In this document: piece after piece, positions 39,924 through 43,627 of the stretch
Layout: each line of letters begins with the position of its first letter
Position numbering within the stretch: position 1 is the first letter of the stretch
From: a virus
Direction: 5' to 3' (one strand)
IMG/VR virus record: IMGVR_UViG_3300045922_000165
Location: 1-43,627 of that record
DNA: 43,627 bases
Translations under genes and position numbers: made by a program
The notes under the pieces: model-generated
Seen by the model: only the letters and a program-made list of their open reading frames with translations
Told to the model about the DNA's origin: nothing
Database searches by the model: none

Positions 39924-40088
39924 ATGTGGCGACACCAAAAGTATAAAACACCATTCATCGGTCGATACAACCGAACCAAAAAAGGCGCAGAGCGAGTCTT
40001 TGAGCTGGTCAACACCAAGACTGGCAGAGTAATAACCTTTGAAAGCTTTCACGCAGCCAAAAAAGCCGGATGGGAAAAAACAAAATGA
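39924..40088 (+). CDS. Small basic protein
   Basis: A 54-aa basic protein with AAGGAG upstream and a clean ATG. It reads MWRHQKYKTPFIGRY, RVFELVNTKTGRVITFES and FHAAKKAGWEKTK. The 'V.....TGr.i.fesh.aAk..GW' pattern is common in small phage proteins that may bind nucleic acid. It is the last substantial gene before the terminator. Function unknown. Confidence 0.65.
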   Translation: MWRHQKYKTPFIGRYNRTKKGAERVFELVNTKTGRVITFESFHAAKKAGWEKTK

Positions 40089-40126
40089 CTCGGTGGCTGG
40101 TTTTACTTTTGTTGGCGTTTAACTAA
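40085..40126 (+). CDS. Very short hydrophobic ORF
   Basis: A 13-codon ORF, MTRWLVLLLLAFN, with an ATGA overlap on the preceding gene and a terminator just after. It resembles a minimal membrane peptide. Such short frames often occur by chance, so this is a weak call. Confidence 0.25.
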   Translation: MTRWLVLLLLAFN

Positions 40127-40129
40127 CAC

Positions 40130-40156
40130 AAAGGGGATTAAGCCCCCCTTTTTATT
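40130..40156 (+). terminator. Rho-independent terminator of the rightward block
   Basis: AAAGGGG (40130-40136) faces CCCCCTTTTT (from about 40145) across a short ATTAAGC loop, and the T-rich run TTTTTATTTT follows. It lies between convergent genes. The minus-strand copy is a weaker terminator because only three Ts follow. Confidence 0.75.
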
Positions 40157-40397
40157 TTCTCTCTAAATAATCCATCGACTCAATCCATGCTAGCGGAATA
40201 GTCATGGTCATTGAGACGTTGCCGTTTTCCATGTCCAGATTCATGCAAAGAGTAATCGACTCCTGATCTTCGGCAATAATAAATCCAACCGTGTGAATGG
40301 TGGTAAGCCTATGTTCTGCGTCTGCATCAATCCATGCATCACAAGATACGGCGTCCTTCCAGACCACATAAACCAAGGGGTAATTGATGCTATCCAT
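40152..40397 (-). CDS. Small phage protein, unknown
   Basis: An 81-aa acidic protein. The opening YPLVYVVWKDAVSCDAWID and the later TIHTVGFIIAEDQESITLCM follow a pattern seen in many small phage proteins: 'v.W.Da....gW.......e......vvtvGwl....d..v.la.s'. The last part (IPLAWIESMDYLE) fits the same pattern ('iP..ai..i..L'). I chose the ATG at 40397, which overlaps the end of the phosphoesterase gene, over a TTG at 40409. The family has no proven function. Confidence 0.65.
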   Translation of the reverse strand: MDSINYPLVYVVWKDAVSCDAWIDADAEHRLTTIHTVGFIIAEDQESITLCMNLDMENGNVSMTMTIPLAWIESMDYLERK

Positions 40398-41109
40398 AGA
40401 TTTTCCCAACCCATCTTCCGCGCTTGTTTAACACCATTGGAACAAGCCTTGGATGTCCTTTCTCAATAATCAGCGAGCCAAGTATTGGACGCTTTAGGTT
40501 TGTATTGTTGTAGCTCATGGCCATGGAATCATCGTCCACAAGGCAGCCTGTCTGGGCCGCAAAGTAAAGTCCCAAAGAATTTGCCCAGTAATGAACACCA
40601 AAAAGCTCATGGAAATGCCCTTGAACAGCACTCATCCCCATGCTTTGTGAAAGCTTCAAAACGTTGCTGGTCTTGCCGTGGCAAAGGTAAAGCGGTTGAC
40701 TGTTGCTCATCTTGATGGTCATGTCCATGTGCCACTTCCACTTGGGGCTAACACTATAGATCTCGTTGTATGACTTAAATACCGAGCGAGGAAGGCCAAC
40801 TGCTTGCTGCTTTCTGTAGACAAGAGAGCCGTGGTTACTCTCGACAACATCCATCTCTGGGAACATTGCCTCAAGCCACTTGATGTACTTGATTGATGTG
40901 GTTAGCTCGTCACTTGGGGAAAGCAAATCTGGTGAATGGGTATGGAAACTGATTGAGTGCCAGTCTACCTCATCACCTATGCTTATAATCTTGTCTGGCT
41001 TAAACCTGGTCGAGAGTGCGTCCAAGAAGTTAAAGGCGTCCCGATGGTGGTAGGGGATGTGAATGTCGCCAATGACGAGGATCTTGCTATTCACACCCCC
41101 AAGTGTCAT
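40390..41109 (-). CDS. Calcineurin-like metallophosphoesterase
   Basis: A 239-aa protein with the five metal-binding motifs in order: LVIGDIHIPYHH (D-x-H), SIGDEVDWHS (GD), VESNHGSLVYR (NH), YLCHGKT (H) and VQGHFHELFG (GHxH). This is the family pattern of cytosolic phage phosphoesterases. Substrate cannot be deduced. It forms a minus-strand pair with the next small gene and lies between two plus-strand groups, so it is probably an independently acquired module. The start ATG has only a weak ribosome site; a GTG inside GGGGGTGTG is an alternative. Confidence 0.88.
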   Translation of the reverse strand: MTLGGVNSKILVIGDIHIPYHHRDAFNFLDALSTRFKPDKIISIGDEVDWHSISFHTHSPDLLSPSDELTTSIKYIKWLEAMFPEMDVVESNHGSLVYRKQQAVGLPRSVFKSYNEIYSVSPKWKWHMDMTIKMSNSQPLYLCHGKTSNVLKLSQSMGMSAVQGHFHELFGVHYWANSLGLYFAAQTGCLVDDDSMAMSYNNTNLKRPILGSLIIEKGHPRLVPMVLNKRGRWVGKIYG

Positions 41110-41186
41110 GCGACTTTAAAGAAACCCCCAGTTATTTTTATGTTTTACTAGACTAACGGAGAGAATTTAAGTACGTTTTCTCGGTC

Positions 41187-41411
41187 ATGGCTAACGAGTT
41201 AACAGTAGAAAGCATGTTTAAAGAAGAAGGCATTGACCTGCCTTGGCTTGAGGAAAACTTTTTAGGCTTAAGTCCGTATGCCAACCGAGGATACTCTTTC
41301 CTAGAACAAGTCTGGACGGTGGACTATTGGGATCTTACCGATAAGCAGAAAGACTGGGTTGATAAAATCTTAGAAGACGTGACTGAATTAAAAATAGAGA
41401 GCCGACGATAA
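41187..41411 (+). CDS. Unknown small acidic protein
   Basis: A 74-aa acidic protein (LTVESMFKEEGIDLPWLEEN at the start, then WTVDYWDLTDKQKDWVDKIL). The central segment with WD-LT-KQ-WV is a short helical pattern often found in phage proteins of unknown role. Its stop overlaps the next gene's ATG by one base, so the two are probably coupled. The 77 bases upstream, shared with the divergent phosphoesterase gene, must contain both promoters; none is clear. Confidence 0.6.
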   Translation: MANELTVESMFKEEGIDLPWLEENFLGLSPYANRGYSFLEQVWTVDYWDLTDKQKDWVDKILEDVTELKIESRR

Positions 41412-41767
41412 TGAACGACGCCGATATTTACGCCAGACTTTCGAACCTTACGCCTAAGCAAGCTGTCGTCTTGCGGGTTGTGCTAGACACTGCCTCCATT
41501 GAGCAAGCCGCCACTATTCTCAAGTGCAGTGTAGGTAACGTTAAGTTCCACATGACTGCCGTCTACAAACTTTTAGGCATAACCAAGGACTCTAAGGGTA
41601 GCCTGATACAACTCTTGTTTATGCTGCTTGATATGAAACCTAGAACAGTTACCCGACGTGTGATTAACGAGCGGGTGGCTGCTAGGCAATGGCGACGAAG
41701 CCCAGCTAATCCTCAGTATCTTTCATTTGCCTATCCGCCTCCCACGCCTGAACACGTTGGCGAATAA
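41411..41767 (+). CDS. LuxR-type helix-turn-helix protein
   Basis: A 118-aa protein. Residues 11-58 (LSNLTPKQAVVLRVVLDTAS then IEQAATILKCSVGNVKFHMT and AVYKLLGI) are a full GerE/LuxR DNA-binding domain: LT.kq..Vl, the A..L..S..tVk.H recognition helix, and a final Y.kLgi. No sensor or receiver domain is present. The basic C-terminal tail (RVINERVAARQWRRS) may add DNA contacts. The last 62 bases overlap the lysozyme gene tail-to-tail. Inference: late or middle transcription regulator. Confidence 0.8.
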   Translation: MNDADIYARLSNLTPKQAVVLRVVLDTASIEQAATILKCSVGNVKFHMTAVYKLLGITKDSKGSLIQLLFMLLDMKPRTVTRRVINERVAARQWRRSPANPQYLSFAYPPPTPEHVGE

Positions 41768-42539
41768 ACTGAAGCTGTTTGGATAGTGGGGCCGTCACTC
41801 CAGGCCATTCCATCAGCTTGTACCGTTCAGCGTAGGGCTTTTGCCTTTGCTGAGATCGCTCGACTTCAGGCATGGCTTCTTCAGGGAAATCTAAAGGTGT
41901 TTCTTCGGCAGGCACACCGGCGGAAATTGCCGACTTAAGTGACTCCACCACGTTACCAACACCTTGTGTGACCCGAGATGCGACATCAGCAACCGCAATG
42001 CTTGCTGTACGGGCCAGGGAATCAATGTCACTAAAGGTTGAGTCAATCCGCATATCGCCAGGTGTATTAAAAAGAGCAAAGTCATCCCGTCGGCGCTTTT
42101 CAAGGCCGCCAATGCGCTGGCCGTTTGAGTAGACCCAACGGGACATTTCTCCTGACACACTCTCAAGGTCACCTTCGTTTATTTTCTTTAACAGAGTGCT
42201 ATCAAGAAAGGCCTGATCGCCCACGTTGTAGGTGAAGCTAATTAATGCAGCCACTTGATTATCGTTAAGTGGGGTCTTCACATTATTATGAATCATTTCA
42301 AGCGTGGGCAGCACACTTAAAAGCAGCTCGTTTAAGGCTTGCTCCTCTGTAATTGTGTCACCCCTACGAATGGGCTCCCCTGATGAGGGGTAGCGATAAG
42401 CCGTACCATAACCAATCGTGGGCGCTTTCCATTTGTATCCGGCGTCAGGGTAGGCTTCAGACCTAAAATCTTCCGACCGCTTTAGGTGGTCGACTGCAAT
42501 TTGCAAAGCATTACTGTAGTCTCTACCACCAATAACCAT
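41706..42539 (-). CDS. GH24 (T4-type) lysozyme endolysin with long C-terminal extension
   Basis: A 277-aa protein with AAAGGA before its ATG. The muramidase domain spans about 10-150. The opening RSEDFRSEAYPDAG has E23 and D32, separated by 9 residues as in T4 lysozyme E11/D20, and PTIGYGT supplies the Thr. ALISFTYNVG and GLEKRRRDDFALF are the usual C-terminal lysozyme motifs. The last 120 or so residues are not lysozyme: Ala/Val helix, acidic and Gln-rich parts. No signal peptide or SAR anchor was seen, so holin-dependent release is likely. It cleaves peptidoglycan glycan strands at lysis. Confidence 0.88.
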   Translation of the reverse strand: MVIGGRDYSNALQIAVDHLKRSEDFRSEAYPDAGYKWKAPTIGYGTAYRYPSSGEPIRRGDTITEEQALNELLLSVLPTLEMIHNNVKTPLNDNQVAALISFTYNVGDQAFLDSTLLKKINEGDLESVSGEMSRWVYSNGQRIGGLEKRRRDDFALFNTPGDMRIDSTFSDIDSLARTASIAVADVASRVTQGVGNVVESLKSAISAGVPAEETPLDFPEEAMPEVERSQQRQKPYAERYKLMEWPGVTAPLSKQLQFIRQRVQAWEADRQMKDTED

Positions 42540-42542
42540 AGG

Positions 42543-42851
42543 TTAGTCCTTTGATCGTCTATTCATGTCAAAGATCCGATCACTCAGTATACGGATGTTT
42601 GTGTTCGTCTCGGCTTGGCCAGTCTTGATAAAGACAAGTTCGCTTTTAACTAGCTCAATGTTAGCCGACACCACATCATAGCGTCTATCCACATAGACAA
42701 GAGCCGCTTCATGTTTGGCCTTGATCTGTGTTTCAAGACGCTGCTCCATGACACCTAAGAGCATCGTGATTGAAGCGATTGATCCTCCAGCCGCAGCTCC
42801 CGCAGTTTTTGCCGCTTGTGAGTGCAAAAGCCAGTCGATAAACATCTTCAT
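42543..42851 (-). CDS. Holin-like small membrane protein with coiled coil
   Basis: A 102-aa protein. I take the ATG at 42851, 5 bases after GGGGTGA, in preference to upstream in-frame starts. The short amphipathic start (MKMFIDWLLHSQ) is followed by one hydrophobic Ala/Gly segment (AGAAAGGSIASITMLLGVM) and a charged coiled coil (EQRLETQIKAKHEAALVYVD). Single-span proteins beside lysozymes commonly act as holins or as spanin-like partners. Location between a CHAP-like hydrolase and GH24 supports a lysis role, but holin function is inference. Confidence 0.6.
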   Translation of the reverse strand: MKMFIDWLLHSQAAKTAGAAAGGSIASITMLLGVMEQRLETQIKAKHEAALVYVDRRYDVVSANIELVKSELVFIKTGQAETNTNIRILSDRIFDMNRRSKD

Positions 42852-42855
42852 TTGC

Positions 42856-43518
42856 TCACCCCACATGGTTACCGAATAAATCGGAGGTCCCTTTAGTCCT
42901 AATTGTATGGGCAATGCGCGCAAGATTCTCCCTCACCTCTTGCGTGATGGGCTCATGCTGAGAACTTCTGCGGATGTCTAAGAGCTGGCTTTTAGCATAT
43001 CGCCTTACGTTCACCGCATTTGATTGATTGCCACCTAAGACAAGAATATGAGTTGCGTCCTCAGCAACATAAAAACCAACGTGACCTTGCCAAGAAGTAG
43101 GGCTAACTCTCCAGAACACAACGATGTCTCCTGGCAGTGGCGCACTCTTAAAGGATCTACCCCACTTAAGCCAACTACGTGCGGCCATGGAGTTTGTCGA
43201 AGTGCGCCCGATCATCTCCATGACAAAGCAGACGAAAGATGAGCACCAAGCAACACTATCACTCTCTCCCTTAGTTATGTCGTTATCTACCCTTGCATAG
43301 GCATGATACCTTACAATCCTGGGGTTGCTAGCAGTGCCAGCCACCTCTTTGACACCAATTTCCTGAGAGGCCATCACAAGGGCCCGCTCATTGATTGTGA
43401 AATTGCGCTGAGACTTTACTTCTGCGGGCTTAATTAACACAGGACCACTGTCCTGCTTGTGGCTAAGACTTGCTAAAAAGCTTTTAAATATGTCTAAAAG
43501 GTTCTCCCAAAAACTCAT
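42856..43518 (-). CDS. TIGR02594/CHAP-like peptidoglycan hydrolase
   Basis: A 220-aa protein of the NlpC/P60-CHAP-like group. The region from ALVMASQEIGVKEVAG to IVRYHAYA, then VAWCSSFVCFVM (catalytic Cys92), LPGDIVVFW, QGHVGFYV (His146) and VLGGNQSNAV (Asn164) is the family pattern of TIGR02594 proteins. The first 40 residues form a short helix and a basic linker. It stands first in the lysis cluster, 4 bases from the holin-like gene. Inference: cleaves peptide cross-links, as a second lysin or as a virion-associated hydrolase. Confidence 0.82.
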   Translation of the reverse strand: MSFWENLLDIFKSFLASLSHKQDSGPVLIKPAEVKSQRNFTINERALVMASQEIGVKEVAGTASNPRIVRYHAYARVDNDITKGESDSVAWCSSFVCFVMEMIGRTSTNSMAARSWLKWGRSFKSAPLPGDIVVFWRVSPTSWQGHVGFYVAEDATHILVLGGNQSNAVNVRRYAKSQLLDIRRSSQHEPITQEVRENLARIAHTIRTKGTSDLFGNHVG

Positions 43519-43625
43519 CGCCTAGCCCCCTGTGCGCGGTTTAAAAACTCTTTCTCCATGATATCAAATATCTTTTTGTAGTAAGACTGTAGGCGCACAT
43601 AATCATCGTGGGGAGTCCCCACCAT
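43515..43625 (-). CDS. Small ORF at the right edge, possibly partial
   Basis: A 36-codon frame from an ATG at 43625 (2 bases from the window end) reads MVGTPHDDYVRLQSYYKKIF followed by a helix and ends with a TGA overlapping the start of the hydrolase gene (CGATGAG). The frame is open to the edge, so a longer gene may begin outside. No function is visible. Confidence 0.45.
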   Translation of the reverse strand: MVGTPHDDYVRLQSYYKKIFDIMEKEFLNRAQGARR

Positions 43626-43627
43626 GT

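Noticed and set aside
39568-40032. 154-codon (Ala-Thr)n ORF on the plus strand and (Val-Ala)n ORF on the minus strand (39555-39824)
   Set aside because: Both are other frames of the GGCNAC repeat. The plus one starts at TTG without a good ribosome site and runs through the following gene with AAGGAG; not annotated as genes, although the silent position of N is reported as a finding.
1-43627. Circular genome joining the two window ends
   Set aside because: Reading the left fibre gene across the join into 43627 gives a non-fibre-like tail that soon stops, so the ends are not directly adjacent; sequence is missing between them.
1-43627. Temperate phage or prophage
   Set aside because: No integrase, excisionase, attachment site or clear CI/Cro-type repressor was found. 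The HTH proteins are LuxR-like or unassigned. The missing part could still hold such genes.
1-43627. tRNA genes and T7-type RNA polymerase
   Set aside because: No tRNA-like cloverleaf or TTCRANN arm was noticed in the gaps, and no long ORF has single-subunit RNA polymerase motifs.

Overview
This window is a large part, possibly most, of a tailed-phage genome with a podovirus-type virion (T7-like short tail with internal ejection proteins; head genes that recall Bordetella phage BPP-1, families Bbp16 and Bbp19). It has no ribosomal or host housekeeping genes, no integrase, no recognisable lysogeny repressor, no tRNA that I can see and no T7-type single-subunit RNA polymerase. A lytic phage of a Gram-negative (probably proteobacterial) host is the best reading, but host and lifestyle are inferences. 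The window cuts genes at both ends: the leftmost tail-fibre gene lacks its 3' end, and a small gene runs up to the right edge.

Layout. Positions 1-22963 are all on the minus strand and form the packaging and virion block. In order of transcription: RuvC-like resolvase, small terminase, a tiny Pro/Gln-rich protein, large terminase, an unknown protein, portal, Bbp19-like protein, scaffold, major capsid protein, Bbp16-like cement protein, a small head protein, tail adaptor (gp11-like), tail nozzle (gp12-like), three internal/ejection proteins (gp14-, gp15- and gp16-like, the last 2067 aa), a T7-type fibre-anchor protein and a second fibre with a glycine-rich C-terminal region. Positions 22964-24264 are a 1.3 kb non-coding control region. 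It separates leftward late genes from rightward early genes and contains AT-rich repeats, seven copies of CGCGTGGGG in both orientations, a hairpin-plus-T-tract and a tandem repeat array directly before the first early gene.

Positions 24265-40126 are on the plus strand. First come an HTH protein, small proteins and an ArdC-type antirestriction protein. Then comes a replication cassette: an AT-hook/Pro-Ala-rich protein, DUF2800 nuclease, DUF2815 ssDNA-binding protein, family A DNA polymerase, prim-pol/SF3 helicase and SNF2-type helicase. This cassette is typical of many Firmicutes and gut phages, so its pairing with a T7/BPP-1-like virion is mosaic. A modification region follows with a C5-cytosine methyltransferase and an N6-adenine methyltransferase. 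The adenine methyltransferase is exactly bracketed by a 25-bp direct repeat. The cytosine methyltransferase gene carries a long second reading frame that looks like a protein in its own right. After this comes a gene made largely of a GGCNAC hexanucleotide repeat.

Positions 40130-43627 are mixed in orientation: a terminator, a minus-strand metallophosphoesterase pair, a plus-strand pair including a LuxR-type HTH protein, and a minus-strand lysis cluster (TIGR02594/CHAP-like hydrolase, holin-like membrane protein, GH24 lysozyme).

The most notable signals are the overprinted cytosine methyltransferase, the repeat-bracketed dam gene, the CGCGTGGGG family and the hexanucleotide-repeat gene. All family names come from reading motifs by eye; no database search was possible.
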